In this document: piece by piece, positions 19,228-27,694 of the stretch
How positions within the stretch are numbered: the first letter of the stretch is position 1
Layout: every line of letters starts with the position of its first letter
Assembly: GCA_937910305.1 (NCBI GenBank)
Contig: CALEPS010000167.1
Location: forward strand, 7,400 to 71,399
From: an uncultured Bacteroidales bacterium
GTDB taxonomy: Bacteria; Bacteroidota; Bacteroidia; Bacteroidales; Paludibacteraceae
Length of the DNA: 64,000 bases
Reading direction: 5' to 3'
The notes under the pieces: generated by a model
Told to the model about the DNA's origin: nothing
Seen by the model: the letters and a program-made list of their open reading frames with translations, nothing else
Database searches by the model: none
Made by a program: the position numbers and the translations under genes

Positions 19228-19247
19228 ATTATTAGATTATTTGTTGA

Positions 19248-19274
19248 GCCTACTCTTTACCGGATTTTCGGCTT
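19248..19274. repeat. 27-base leader element, copy 1
   Basis: GCCTACTCTTTACCGGATTT followed by TCGGCTT on the plus strand; differs from copy 2 at two positions. It lies about 20 bases before the FISUMP lipoprotein ATG. Confidence 0.85.
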
Positions 19275-19326
19275 GCTCCGTATGTTAATTATTATAGCAG
19301 TAGCTGTGTGAATCATATCCCGCATA

Positions 19327-20046
19327 CTACCAAGCCCATGGCAGATAATAACCAAGGGTCAGAATAAATTGGTGGGTATGTTCCGGGAAATTGTCTGCCT
19401 TGTATATTCTGTTCAATCCGAAATCCCCACCAAGGGAGACATACAAGTCCCAAAAACGCACACCACCGGCAAAACCGAACATAAAATTAAGGCGATGTTG
19501 GGCACTATATGTGTTGTTTGAACCATAAGAGTCTTCCGTATCAACGCCAAAATTTCCTAATTCGCGATCCGTTTTCATGCTAAGTCCCACATCGAACTTG
19601 GGGCCGGCATAACCGAATACAGCCAAGTTGCCATTTATCTTATACTCATACTGCACGCGGATAGGGATCTGGAGTGACACATGGTGCATACGCGCTTCCC
19701 AAGTGCCGTCATTCAAGTTATAGAAATAGCCTGCAAGTGTGAGTCCAGAAGAAAGCGAAAGTCCCGGAACTGCATCAAAACAGTAATGTGCCTGTCCACC
19801 TGCTTGGAATCCCCATCGTGGTTTGGCAGCCCCTCCGCTCGCCCGTTCCTGCTCAAAAGTCATTGGGGCGAAAACAACGGACAAGCGCCAGTGCCTGCCG
19901 TCCATAATGTTGCGTGTGGACTCCATAAATTCATTGGGATAGGCTTGTGATGAAGAAATGTTGGTTAAGGGGTTGCCTGTTTCTTCTGCGTGAACACTCA
20001 TAGCAATGAAGAGTGTTATAGACAAAAGGAAAATGATTTTTTTCAT
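19327..20046 (-). CDS. Outer-membrane beta-barrel protein
   Basis: 239 residues with signal peptide (MKKIIFLLSITLFIAMSVHA). The body is alternating beta strands typical of PorT/OMP_b-brl-type barrels: RWGFQAGGQAHYCF, PGLSLSSGLTLAGYFY, HHVSLQIPIRVQYEY, NLAVFGYAGPKFDVGLSM and the closing HQFILTLGYYLPWAW with an aromatic end. Likely eight-stranded. No specific ligand can be inferred. The second 27-base leader element lies just upstream. Confidence 0.8.
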   Translation of the reverse strand: MKKIIFLLSITLFIAMSVHAEETGNPLTNISSSQAYPNEFMESTRNIMDGRHWRLSVVFAPMTFEQERASGGAAKPRWGFQAGGQAHYCFDAVPGLSLSSGLTLAGYFYNLNDGTWEARMHHVSLQIPIRVQYEYKINGNLAVFGYAGPKFDVGLSMKTDRELGNFGVDTEDSYGSNNTYSAQHRLNFMFGFAGGVRFWDLYVSLGGDFGLNRIYKADNFPEHTHQFILTLGYYLPWAW

Positions 20047-20070
20047 ATTGAAAATAGTTTGATTGTTTGT

Positions 20071-20097
20071 GCCTACTCTTTGTCGGATTTTCGGCTT
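20071..20097. repeat. 27-base leader element, copy 2
   Basis: GCCTACTCTTTGTCGGATTT followed by TCGGCTT; lies about 25 bases before the ATG of the barrel gene, the same place as copy 1 relative to its gene. Confidence 0.85.
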
Positions 20098-20108
20098 CCC
20101 CTTGTATT

Positions 20109-21371
20109 TTATTTCAGTGAATATGAATAAAATACTATTTCTTTATTTTCAAGACAAACCCATTGGAAGGCATTTTTGTTTTCATTGAATTTAATGCTCC
20201 ATGGCAGAACTATATCCAGATCTATTCTTTTATCGTTTACAAAGCCGACTTTCTTTTCAACATCTATGATGAGATGCTTGCCGGTTTTATCTAATACCAA
20301 GAGCATGTTCTCACATTTATCTTTATTTTCACTATCCATTACTTCGCGACGAAATATATTATTACTCGTCCTATCATAATACTCGTAATAAGTATGGTTC
20401 TTACAACATTCATCATAATAATCATCCATATCAGCATTACAATTATCCATAATTTCATGCTCTCTTATCTCCCTTGCCAGTAATCGAATATTATCTCCTT
20501 TTATATAAAAATCGTAACTCTCAAATTCACCTGCTTCGTTATATCTTCCTTTAGTATTTGTTATCCTATATAAACATGTACCATCATCAAAAATGCAACA
20601 ATCAGTTATGTAGTCTTTGGGGGTTTTACACATCTTTGCTCCTATTGAATCGAATATATCAATCCAAATAGTTTGGCATCCTCCATAATAATCATTGACA
20701 TTCCAATATGTTTCTATTGCAGGTGCCAGATCGTATGTTTTTCCGTCAATGGAGAGTGCTTTTAATGGATTTTCGTTAGTAATGGTCACTTTATGTTTTT
20801 TATTAGGGCTGGTATATTCACTTCTCCGTTTCGAGAATTTATGTATCTTCCCATCATCCTCACGCACAAAGTGCTCATCGTCATACCAGAACTCGAACTG
20901 CCCCTGTTTGTAATGCTCGAAACTGGTGCGATAATACGGATTATTTCCATATGGATATTTTCGAGGTTTAAGTAATACCTTAGTGTACGGACCATAAGAT
21001 TTATTACCCATTTTCACATATACACCTCCATCCTGACCTATATACTCATGCATACATTTGCTAAAGTCGTCGTAATATAAATTACATATATTATTGGGGT
21101 TTGTCATCGAGCATTTACGATCTCCATTCACAATGAGTGAATACTGATAAATAGGCTCGTAATAATCTCCATTGAACATACTATCCACAGCGAAACAAGT
21201 ATTTAGATAAAATGAGTTTTTATCTTCAAAATCAGATCTATATAGGAATTCTTTCTCGTTCATCGTGAACAACACCTTGCGGTCTATACCTAAGGCAGGA
21301 TAATTAACTTCTGCGCATAGTGGTAGGCAACTAATCAATGACGTGATAGTGAAAAATAGTTCTTTCTTCAT
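20109..21371 (-). CDS. Large secreted protein of unknown function
   Basis: 420 residues from ATG 21371, chosen for its signal peptide (MKKELFFTITSLISCLPLCA); the frame stays open further upstream but lacks a signal there. The mature protein is rich in Tyr, Asp, Asn and Lys with short beta-like stretches (GVYVKMGNKSYGPY, TVTITN-like segments, FIKGDNIRLLA) and ends MVFYSYSLK-like. I see no named domain. It looks like a WG-repeat relative in composition, but no clear repeats are present. Probable periplasmic or surface protein; first gene of the minus-strand secreted cluster. Confidence 0.65.
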   Translation of the reverse strand: MKKELFFTITSLISCLPLCAEVNYPALGIDRKVLFTMNEKEFLYRSDFEDKNSFYLNTCFAVDSMFNGDYYEPIYQYSLIVNGDRKCSMTNPNNICNLYYDDFSKCMHEYIGQDGGVYVKMGNKSYGPYTKVLLKPRKYPYGNNPYYRTSFEHYKQGQFEFWYDDEHFVREDDGKIHKFSKRRSEYTSPNKKHKVTITNENPLKALSIDGKTYDLAPAIETYWNVNDYYGGCQTIWIDIFDSIGAKMCKTPKDYITDCCIFDDGTCLYRITNTKGRYNEAGEFESYDFYIKGDNIRLLAREIREHEIMDNCNADMDDYYDECCKNHTYYEYYDRTSNNIFRREVMDSENKDKCENMLLVLDKTGKHLIIDVEKKVGFVNDKRIDLDIVLPWSIKFNENKNAFQWVCLENKEIVFYSYSLK

Positions 21372-21705
21372 ATGAGTATAAAATATTCTTGTCTGCATAA
21401 ATAGAAAAAAGCGGGACTGCACTATTGCTGTTCCGCTTCTTGAGGCTCTGGTATTGCCTTTTGTTCCAAACAACAACACTGAAGCCCACGCTGTATGTAT
21501 AAATGAACGAGTACGCAAGCGCGCACACCTGTATATACACACCATGGACATCTTTGTGCTGCAATGTTTTGGAACAATGAATTTACCAGATTCCAAGAAG
21601 CCAAAACAAAGCGCTTAAGACGCCTTTCTCAATATGTCCTGTATATCACCCGCCCGAAAGACATATTCCCTCTGCGTGGGTTCAATACGGCAAAACTTTT
21701 CGTTT
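21372..21705. other. Long leader or remnant region upstream of the secreted cluster
   Basis: About 330 bases between a promoter (21,713-21,743) and the ATG at 21,371. On the minus strand right after the promoter a frame without ATG reads KFCRIEPTQREYVFRAGDI and stops, and nearer the gene another reads EQKAIPEPQEAEQQ and stops. Both look like pieces of decayed genes. No RNA element recognised. Confidence 0.45.
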
Positions 21706-21712
21706 TGTGCTG

Positions 21713-21743
21713 CAAAATTACAAAAAAAAAATGACACTTGCAA
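21713..21743 (-). promoter_or_regulatory. Bacteroidetes-type promoter reading toward the secreted cluster
   Basis: Minus strand TAATTTTG at 21720-21713 and TTGC at 21743-21740, spaced 19 bases. Confidence 0.7.
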
Positions 21744-21801
21744 ATAAAAGTGATATTTTTCTGATTATAGTCACAAAATTACCGTATAATAGGGAAAATA
21801 A

Positions 21802-22716
21802 TTAGTGTAAAGGTCTGTGCTGTGATTGCTTCCAGCGTTTGAGTTCTATCTGCATTCGGTTGCGCGTCTTAGGAGTGCAGAAAGTCTCTGCAAAGCGCTC
21901 CCAGATATATTGGACAGCCAGCGAGGACGGATGTACCAGATCATCCGCGTAAAAGCGGTAATCGCGCAGCTCGTCCAGCAGTATTTCGTAGCTCGGAAAA
22001 TAGGTAACTCGGTCTGGATTCTGTACTCTGTATTCTGTATTCTGTACTCTGTACTCTGTATTCCTTAATTCCTCTACCGCCATCAGCAGCGTTGCTTTAC
22101 TCAATTGGTTCTCGTGCAGTCCGTCTTTGATATGCCGGATAGGCGAAACGGTAAATATCCAGTGTTTGTCTTTGTATTGCTCCAAGATCGGACGCCACGC
22201 AGCTACAATCTCTTCCACCGATAGCCGTCTGCGGCTGAACCACGATTCCGGCATCTTATGGCAATTAGCGACAACATACTTGTCCTGACTCCTGACTCCT
22301 GATTCCTGATTCCTGAATCCTGATTCCTGATTCCACTCATACACCCAGGCGGTACCGAAAGTGACAATAACGACCGTTGCATCCGCAAACGCCTTCTGCA
22401 TGTGCTCGATAGAAGTACGGACCGCCGTCTCTGTTTCTTCCTTTGCCGGATGCGAGAAAGAACCATGATGCGCCATCGAATGCCATAAGCCGTCGTACTC
22501 CACGAGTTCCGGTAACTCTGTCAATTGTATTGCCTGTGCTATGGATAGCGGATTATAAAGTGTTCCGAACGGATTGCATGTGACCGGCAAATGACGCTGC
22601 TGCATCTGTTCGCCTATCTCGTCCGAGAAACACGAACCCAGCATGAGAATCCGATCCTCATACCCGATCTTCCAATCCGAAGGCTTGCTATCTACTATCG
22701 TTTGCAGTTTAACCAT
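21802..22716 (-). CDS. GSCFA-domain protein
   Basis: 304 residues of the GSCFA family (SGNH-hydrolase-like). The name motif appears as LGSCFSDEIGEQM near residue 27, with NPFGTLYNP near 48, VTFGTAWVYE near 118 (variant of the family), SPIRHIKDGLHENQLSK near 190 and YADDLVHPSSLAVQYIWE near 260 (the D-x-x-H of SGNH enzymes). Likely an esterase or acyl transfer enzyme; substrate unknown. Two runs of in-frame word repeats interrupt it: NQESGFRNQESGVRSQD near 129 and EYRVQNTEYRVQN near 220, each absent from what I know of the family consensus. Confidence 0.88.
   Translation of the reverse strand: MVKLQTIVDSKPSDWKIGYEDRILMLGSCFSDEIGEQMQQRHLPVTCNPFGTLYNPLSIAQAIQLTELPELVEYDGLWHSMAHHGSFSHPAKEETETAVRTSIEHMQKAFADATVVIVTFGTAWVYEWNQESGFRNQESGVRSQDKYVVANCHKMPESWFSRRRLSVEEIVAAWRPILEQYKDKHWIFTVSPIRHIKDGLHENQLSKATLLMAVEELRNTEYRVQNTEYRVQNPDRVTYFPSYEILLDELRDYRFYADDLVHPSSLAVQYIWERFAETFCTPKTRNRMQIELKRWKQSQHRPLH
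22019..22064. repeat. In-frame CTGTATT/CTGTACT repeat inside the GSCFA gene
   Basis: Six or seven units of a seven-base word (TCTGTAT, TCTGTAC) give the EYRVQN repeats; unit number keeps the frame. Confidence 0.88.
22282..22333. repeat. In-frame GACTCCT/GATTCCT repeat inside the GSCFA gene
   Basis: Seven units of a seven-base word (TGACTCC, TGATTCC, TGAATCC) encode the NQESG/RNQESGVRSQ insertion. Confidence 0.88.
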
Positions 22717-22730
22717 CCTCCAACGAGATA

Positions 22731-22761
22731 TTCATTATTCATTATTCATTATTCATTACTC
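22731..22761. repeat. ATTCATT junction repeat
   Basis: Four tandem ATTCATT units between the GSCFA start and the permease stop; the permease TAA lies in the last unit. Confidence 0.85.
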
Positions 22762-23994
22762 ATAGTGCATCACCTTCGCCGGACTGATCTTTGCAATAAT
22801 CATGGATGGCAGCAACAATATCAACAGCGAAACAACGATAGTCAATATATTGATTGCAACAAGCCATCCTACCGGAAAAGCTATCGGCACATAAGAGACA
22901 TAATAGGTGGCGGCGTCAAGCGGGATAAGATGGGTGAAATACTGGCATGCCGCCAGAAAGAAACCTAATACATTTCCCCATAACATACCTTTGCCTATCA
23001 GGAGCGCTGCCTGAGCCAGGAACACTCTCTGAACGAACCTGTTGTTCGCACCAAGAGCTTTAAGCGTTCCTATTAACTGTACACCGTCCAAAATAAGAAT
23101 AATCAAACCGGAAACGATATTGAACCCCGCCACCAGCAGCATCAGAATAATAATTACCACCACATTCATATCCAGCAAATCCAGCCATGCGAAAATAGCC
23201 GGGTTCTGCTCTTGCAGGGTCTGGACGTAATAAACATTATACCCGTCCTCGTCCAGATGGTTTACCGTAGCGAAATAAATCCGATCTGCCGTCTCATCCA
23301 GATGACGCATATCATCTACCAGTATCTCCACTCCCGAATAAGTATGCGTCTCCCAACCTTGCAACCGGCGCGCATCCTCTAACATCGTGATCACAAACAG
23401 TTCGTCAAACTGACCGAATCCGGTGTCATAAATACCGGAGACAGTATATCTCCGTACGCGTATATCCGTGTCGTCCACAAAATATGCGAAGACAGCATCG
23501 TCTATGCCCAACCGCATCTTCTCCGCTACCTGACGGGAAAGTACCACCTGATTCGGTTTTGACGGGATGGTACCTTCAATAATATTACGGGCGAAGAAAT
23601 CCCAGTAGTCTGTGCCTTTTAGTACGATACCATGGAAAGCACTGTCTGTCTTCAACATGCCGGGTTTGGTAATGAACGGAGCTGCTTTAACTACGTGATC
23701 ATATGACCCCAGCTTCTGGAGAAGGCTGTCTGACACCTCTATCGGATGAAGATCATACGTATTGTTGTTATCAAACGACACCACCTGTATATGCGCGCCG
23801 AAACCCGCCACTTTTTGCGTCACGGTCTGCTTGAATCCCACTACGATACAGATCGTCAGGATCATTACCATCACACCTACTACCATTCCTGCCAACGCCA
23901 CACGGATAGCCGGACGGGAATGACGTTCCTCGCCTTCTGATGCAGCAGAAAAATAAAGTCGCATCGCCAATGCTATTTCAGGCCATTTCGGCAT
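22756..23994 (-). CDS. ABC transporter permease of the LolC/LolE-FtsX type
   Basis: 412 residues. A first helix near 30-52 (VALAGMVVGVMVMILTICIVVGF) is followed by a large periplasmic MacB-like domain (about 55-265, with QVVLSRQVAEKMRLGIDD and YTVSGIYDTGFGQFDELFV). Three C-terminal helices (about 268-300, 320-345, 370-400) complete the FtsX fold. LolC/E homologues release lipoproteins for the outer membrane; Bacteroidetes usually have a single such permease. N-terminal segment MPKWPEIALAMRLYF is typical of the group. MacB-like export is the alternative. Confidence 0.83.
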   Translation of the reverse strand: MPKWPEIALAMRLYFSAASEGEERHSRPAIRVALAGMVVGVMVMILTICIVVGFKQTVTQKVAGFGAHIQVVSFDNNNTYDLHPIEVSDSLLQKLGSYDHVVKAAPFITKPGMLKTDSAFHGIVLKGTDYWDFFARNIIEGTIPSKPNQVVLSRQVAEKMRLGIDDAVFAYFVDDTDIRVRRYTVSGIYDTGFGQFDELFVITMLEDARRLQGWETHTYSGVEILVDDMRHLDETADRIYFATVNHLDEDGYNVYYVQTLQEQNPAIFAWLDLLDMNVVVIIILMLLVAGFNIVSGLIILILDGVQLIGTLKALGANNRFVQRVFLAQAALLIGKGMLWGNVLGFFLAACQYFTHLIPLDAATYYVSYVPIAFPVGWLVAINILTIVVSLLILLLPSMIIAKISPAKVMHYE

Positions 23995-24013
23995 GATTTT
24001 TGTTATATCCTTT

Positions 24014-24047
24014 GTAACTAGTTAGCTAGTTGTCTAGTTGACTAGAG
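24014..24047. repeat. CTAGTTG/CTAGTTA junction repeat
   Basis: Four or five imperfect CTAGTTA/CTAGTTG units in the short divergent gap before the gene at 24055. Confidence 0.8.
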
Positions 24048-24054
24048 ATCAGTT

Positions 24055-24462
24055 ATGAAAAAACTCTTTTTTATCTTATCTATGGCCCTTATATCGGGCT
24101 GTTTGTGGGCGCAGGAGCCGGCTAACGACGATAGACCCAAGCGTACACCCGAAGAGGAAGCGCTCAAACAAACTACGCGGCTTATCCGCGAGTTAGGGAT
24201 CAAGGACTCCGTACGGATTGATACGATTTATCGTATGCACCTCAAGTATGCCCGTTTTCGGCAGAAAGGGCTTACCCGAGGGGAAAACATGGAGCGCATG
24301 CAGGCTATCTATGAGGAGCTGAAGAGGTTGCTCACACCGGAGGAGTTCGAACGGTTCATGAACCACCCTGCCGAGCAGCCGCGTCACCCGAGAGGAGCCA
24401 ATGTGATAGCGCCAAATAAACAAGCGCAGCCCATAGCACCCCAACGGCAAGTCCGCAAATAA
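24055..24462 (+). CDS. Small secreted helical protein, DUF4890/Spy-like
   Basis: 135 residues with signal peptide (MKKLFFILSMALISGCLWA; a Cys is present but position fits a Sec cleavage at WAQ better). The mature part is helical and charged: RTPEEEALKQTTRLIREL, then LTRGENMERMQAIYEELKRLLTPEEFERF, a layout seen in periplasmic Spy/CpxP-like and DUF4890 proteins of Bacteroidales. Its end overlaps the end of the convergent PAP2 gene by 107 bases. Confidence 0.72.
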   Translation: MKKLFFILSMALISGCLWAQEPANDDRPKRTPEEEALKQTTRLIRELGIKDSVRIDTIYRMHLKYARFRQKGLTRGENMERMQAIYEELKRLLTPEEFERFMNHPAEQPRHPRGANVIAPNKQAQPIAPQRQVRK

Positions 24463-24928
24463 TATCACTCGGATAATGTACTCCTAAGTACATCCTGCTA
24501 TAACTAACGAATGCCACCCAAGCCATCAGACTTGCGGTGGCTAAATTATTCTTATACAGCAAACTAAAGAGCATTCCTACCGCCATGGTATTAGCGGCAT
24601 GAGAGGAGCAAAACCCATATCGTCCGCCGGTATAGCCATATACCAAATGCAGCGGATCAAGCGCAGGCTCATGCGTCGGGCGCAAACGGCACACCAGGGG
24701 TTTTAATACACCGCTGCATATAAAATCACTCAGTCCCACTGCCACACCGAATCCAGCCAAGAGAAGTAACACCACTTTCCAGTTACGGAATTTCTTCACA
24801 ATCAGCCCCACCAGCATCACATAAAGAAAAATCCAAGTCTTCGTCTGACTTACAGTCCACATCACCTCGTCCAGCCATTCCTCCGAATGACCGTTGATCC
24901 AGAGCAATATGTCCGCATCTATATTCAC
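24356..24928 (-). CDS. PAP2-family phosphatase
   Basis: 190 residues with five or six membrane helices. The three PAP2 motifs are present: KPLVCRLRP (KX6RP) near 77, FCSSHAAN (PSGH equivalent) near 107, and RMYLGVHYPSDIICG (SRX5HX3D) near 145. These integral membrane enzymes remove phosphate from undecaprenyl pyrophosphate, phosphatidic acid or lipid A. The last 36 codons overlap the convergent gene at 24055-24462. It is 6 bases from the rsmE stop, so probably in one operon with it. Confidence 0.88.
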   Translation of the reverse strand: MNIDADILLWINGHSEEWLDEVMWTVSQTKTWIFLYVMLVGLIVKKFRNWKVVLLLLAGFGVAVGLSDFICSGVLKPLVCRLRPTHEPALDPLHLVYGYTGGRYGFCSSHAANTMAVGMLFSLLYKNNLATASLMAWVAFVSYSRMYLGVHYPSDIICGLAVGVLWAALVYLALSHWLLSGDAAARQGGS

Positions 24929-24934
24929 AATTCT

Positions 24935-25639
24935 TTATTCATTGATCAACACCGCTGTATGGCATGCCACCACTGCGGCTGTTTCGGTACGGAGACGGCT
25001 GTTACCCAGGCTCACGGGAATAAATCCTTTCGCAAGAGCGTCTGCCACTTCCTGTTCGCTGAAATCGCCTTCCGGACCGATGAGCACTAACACATCCCTG
25101 CCCTGCTCTATCTCTTCTTTCAGAAACCTTTTGTCCTCTTTGTAACAATGAGCGATAAAGTTCTGTTGGTCCCTCTGCGCCTGCTCCCGTATAAAAGCGT
25201 CATAGGGCGTCAGTTCATGGAGCACCGGCAGGTATGGCGTCAGGCTTTGTTTGGCAGCAGAGAGGATTATTTTCTCCAGCCTGTCCGTCCGCAGTTGTTT
25301 GCGCTCCGAGAAACGGCACAGCAGCGGCGTGACCTCGTCCACTCCGATCTCCACGCATTTCTCTACCGCCCATTCCAGACGCTCTATGTTCTTGGTAGGA
25401 GCGATGGCGATATGCAAATGAAAATGGTGATGCGGCTCCTGCTTCTCACGGGAGAGTATCTCGAAATCGCAATGTTTGGGATGCGGGTTGGTGATGCGCG
25501 CCGTATAAGTAGTGCCCTTACCGTCCGTAATCAGTATCTCGTCACCTACGCTGTATCGCAGCACCCGCACGCAGTGCCCGCTCTCTTCCTCAGAGAGTGT
25601 CTGCTTCGATTCTATATCCGGACAATAAAAAAGATACAT
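24935..25639 (-). CDS. rsmE: 16S rRNA m3U1498 methyltransferase
   Basis: 234 residues with the N-terminal PUA-like part (CVRVLRYSVGDEILITDGKG) and the C-terminal SPOUT knot: IGPEGDFSEQEV near 178 and VSLGNSRLRTETAAVVA near 203, the family's SAM-binding loops. IAIAPTKNIERLEWAVEK near 82 is also diagnostic. Methylates U1498 of 16S rRNA. Followed closely by the PAP2 gene. Confidence 0.95.
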   Translation of the reverse strand: MYLFYCPDIESKQTLSEEESGHCVRVLRYSVGDEILITDGKGTTYTARITNPHPKHCDFEILSREKQEPHHHFHLHIAIAPTKNIERLEWAVEKCVEIGVDEVTPLLCRFSERKQLRTDRLEKIILSAAKQSLTPYLPVLHELTPYDAFIREQAQRDQQNFIAHCYKEDKRFLKEEIEQGRDVLVLIGPEGDFSEQEVADALAKGFIPVSLGNSRLRTETAAVVACHTAVLINE

Positions 25640-25661
25640 TGTGAATTGTGAATTGTGAATT
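25640..25661. repeat. GTGAATT junction repeat
   Basis: Three tandem TGTGAAT units between rsmE and prfA. Confidence 0.85.
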
Positions 25662-26760
25662 ATAATTCGCTTTCCTTGAGGCGTTCGGCGTTCTCGGCTA
25701 CTTGCAGGGCGTCGATGACACCTTGTATATCACCGTCCATGAATGCCGCAAGGTTATATACCGTGTATCCGATACGGTGGTCGGTGATACGGCCCTGCGG
25801 ATAGTTGTATGTGCGTATCTTGGCAGAGCGGTCACCCGTAGAAACCATGGTCTTGCGGCGCGCCGCGATATCGTCAATATATTTCTGGTGCTCCTTATCA
25901 TAAATCTGCGTGCGCAGGCGCGAGAGAGCGCGTTCTTTGTTTTTCGGCTGATCGCGTGTCTCGGTACATTCAATCAGTATCTCCTGCACTTCGCCCGTAT
26001 TGGGGTTCTTCCAATTATAACGGAGCCGCACACCGGACTCTACTTTGTTGACATTCTGTCCTCCGGCACCGCCGGAACGGAAGGTCTCCCATTTGATTTC
26101 ACCTTCGTTGATATGCACCTCAAACTCATCCGCCTCAGGCAATACAGCCACTGTTGCTGCCGAGGTATGCACACGTCCCTGTGTCTCCGTCACCGGCACA
26201 CGCTGTACGCGGTGAACACCACTCTCGTATTTGAGCGTGCCATAGACATTCACACCCGTCACATTGAAGATGATCTCCTTGTATCCGCCGGCAGCGCCTT
26301 CTGTGAAAGAAGATACTGTGTATTTGAAACCCTTCAGTTCAAAATACTTGGTGTACATACGAAACAGGTCTCCGGCAAAGATAGCCGCTTCGTCTCCTCC
26401 CGTACCGCCGCGGATCTCCATCACTACGTTCTTGCCGTCCTCGGGGTCTTGCGGCAGAAGTTGGAGTTTCAGTTCCTCCTCCAGTTTGGGTATCTGCGGT
26501 TCCAGTTCGTCTATCTCGGCTTTCGCCATCTCTTTCATCTCCTGGTCTGACTCATTGAAAAACAAGTCCTTTGCGTCCTGCAGATCCGTCACCGCCTTCT
26601 TATACCGGCGTGCGCATGCCAGCACACGTTCCAGGTCATGATACTCTCTGTTCAGACGCACATATCGCGCCTGATCCGCTATCACAGCCGGGTCGGTAAT
26701 CAACAGACTCACTTCGTGAAACTTCGCCTCAAGTCCTTCTATCTTTGATAAAATATCCAT
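25660..26760 (-). CDS. prfA: Peptide chain release factor 1
   Basis: 366 residues. Class I release factor reading UAA and UAG. The GGQ loop is at 233-235 (SGGAGGQNVNK). The codon-recognition tripeptide is PVT at 189-191 (RVPVTETQGR) where PAT/PxT is usual, which fits RF1 rather than RF2 (SPF). The acidic GGTGGDEAAIFAGDLFRMY near 118 is also typical. Start ATG 26760. Confidence 0.96.
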   Translation of the reverse strand: MDILSKIEGLEAKFHEVSLLITDPAVIADQARYVRLNREYHDLERVLACARRYKKAVTDLQDAKDLFFNESDQEMKEMAKAEIDELEPQIPKLEEELKLQLLPQDPEDGKNVVMEIRGGTGGDEAAIFAGDLFRMYTKYFELKGFKYTVSSFTEGAAGGYKEIIFNVTGVNVYGTLKYESGVHRVQRVPVTETQGRVHTSAATVAVLPEADEFEVHINEGEIKWETFRSGGAGGQNVNKVESGVRLRYNWKNPNTGEVQEILIECTETRDQPKNKERALSRLRTQIYDKEHQKYIDDIAARRKTMVSTGDRSAKIRTYNYPQGRITDHRIGYTVYNLAAFMDGDIQGVIDALQVAENAERLKESEL

Positions 26761-26763
26761 ATT

Positions 26764-26794
26764 TCAAGTGCCAAGTGCTTTAGTGCTTTTGTTC
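26764..26794. repeat. AAGTGC(C)/AGTGCTTT junction repeat
   Basis: Three or four degenerate AAGTGCC/AAGTGCTTT units between prfA and folD, overlapping the folD C-terminal codons. Confidence 0.65.
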
Positions 26795-27694
26795 AAAGCT
26801 ATGATTGTATGCCTGTAACGTGTTTTGCAGCAAACTGACGATTGTCATCGGTCCTACTCCTCCCGGCACCGGGGTGATTGCACCCGCAACAGGCGCCACG
26901 TGTTCATAATCAACATCACCAACCAGCCTGTAACCTTTTGCCGAAGCCGGGTCGGCCACCCGGTTGATACCTACATCTATTACTGTCGCACCGGGTTTGA
27001 CCATGTCTGCTGTCAGCAATCCCGGACTTCCGGCCGCCGCGATAATAATATCCGCTGTCCGGCAGATAGCCCCAAGATCACGTGTCTTGGAATGGCAGAC
27101 AGTGACCGTTGCGTCACCCAGCGAAGAAGCACTCATCCCCGGAAGGCTCAGATACGGGCGCTGCATCAACAGCAATGCTACCGGCTTGCCTACAATATTC
27201 GACCGTCCGATAACAACCACATGTTTGCCTGCCGTCGGAATGCTGTATCGCGCAAGCAGTTCCCGGATTCCGCGCGGCGTAGCGCTAATGATGGCAGGCA
27301 GACCTTGCACCGTGCGGCCTACATTCATCGGCGTCAGACCGTCCACATCCTTGCGATAGTCGATTGCCGAGAGGATGACAGACTCACGGATATGCTCCGG
27401 CAACGGCAGTTGCACGATAAAACCGTCAATGGACGAATCGTTGTTAAGTTTTTGTATCTCAGTCAGGAGCGTCTGCTCGGTGATGTATTCGTCATAGGCA
27501 ATCTTCTCCGCCTCAATACCCACTTCTGCGCAAGCTTTGATTTTATTGGCGACATACGTCTCGCTTGCCGGATTATGCCCCACCATCACAATCGCCAGTT
27601 TCGGCGCACGCTTTCCTTCAGCACGAATGGCTTGAATCTGTTCGCGTAACTCACCGCGGATTTCCTGTGCTGTCTTTTTACCGTCTAAAATCAC
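26780..27694 (-). CDS. folD: Methylenetetrahydrofolate dehydrogenase / cyclohydrolase
   Basis: 304 residues. VANKIKACAEVGI near 49 carries the catalytic Lys-containing segment (family YxxxK), DGFIVQLPLPEH near 89 is the first signature, GRSNIVGKPVALLLM near 163 the NADP loop, and TPVPGGVGPMTI near 275 the second signature. Interconverts methylene- and formyl-tetrahydrofolate. ATGA overlap of 4 bases with the upstream gene at 27691 indicates coupling. Confidence 0.96.
   Translation of the reverse strand: MILDGKKTAQEIRGELREQIQAIRAEGKRAPKLAIVMVGHNPASETYVANKIKACAEVGIEAEKIAYDEYITEQTLLTEIQKLNNDSSIDGFIVQLPLPEHIRESVILSAIDYRKDVDGLTPMNVGRTVQGLPAIISATPRGIRELLARYSIPTAGKHVVVIGRSNIVGKPVALLLMQRPYLSLPGMSASSLGDATVTVCHSKTRDLGAICRTADIIIAAAGSPGLLTADMVKPGATVIDVGINRVADPASAKGYRLVGDVDYEHVAPVAGAITPVPGGVGPMTIVSLLQNTLQAYNHSFEQKH

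Noticed and set aside
26825..27649. 274-codon plus-strand frame opposite folD
   Set aside because: Shadow of FolD, composition rich in Arg/His/Cys typical of antisense frames.
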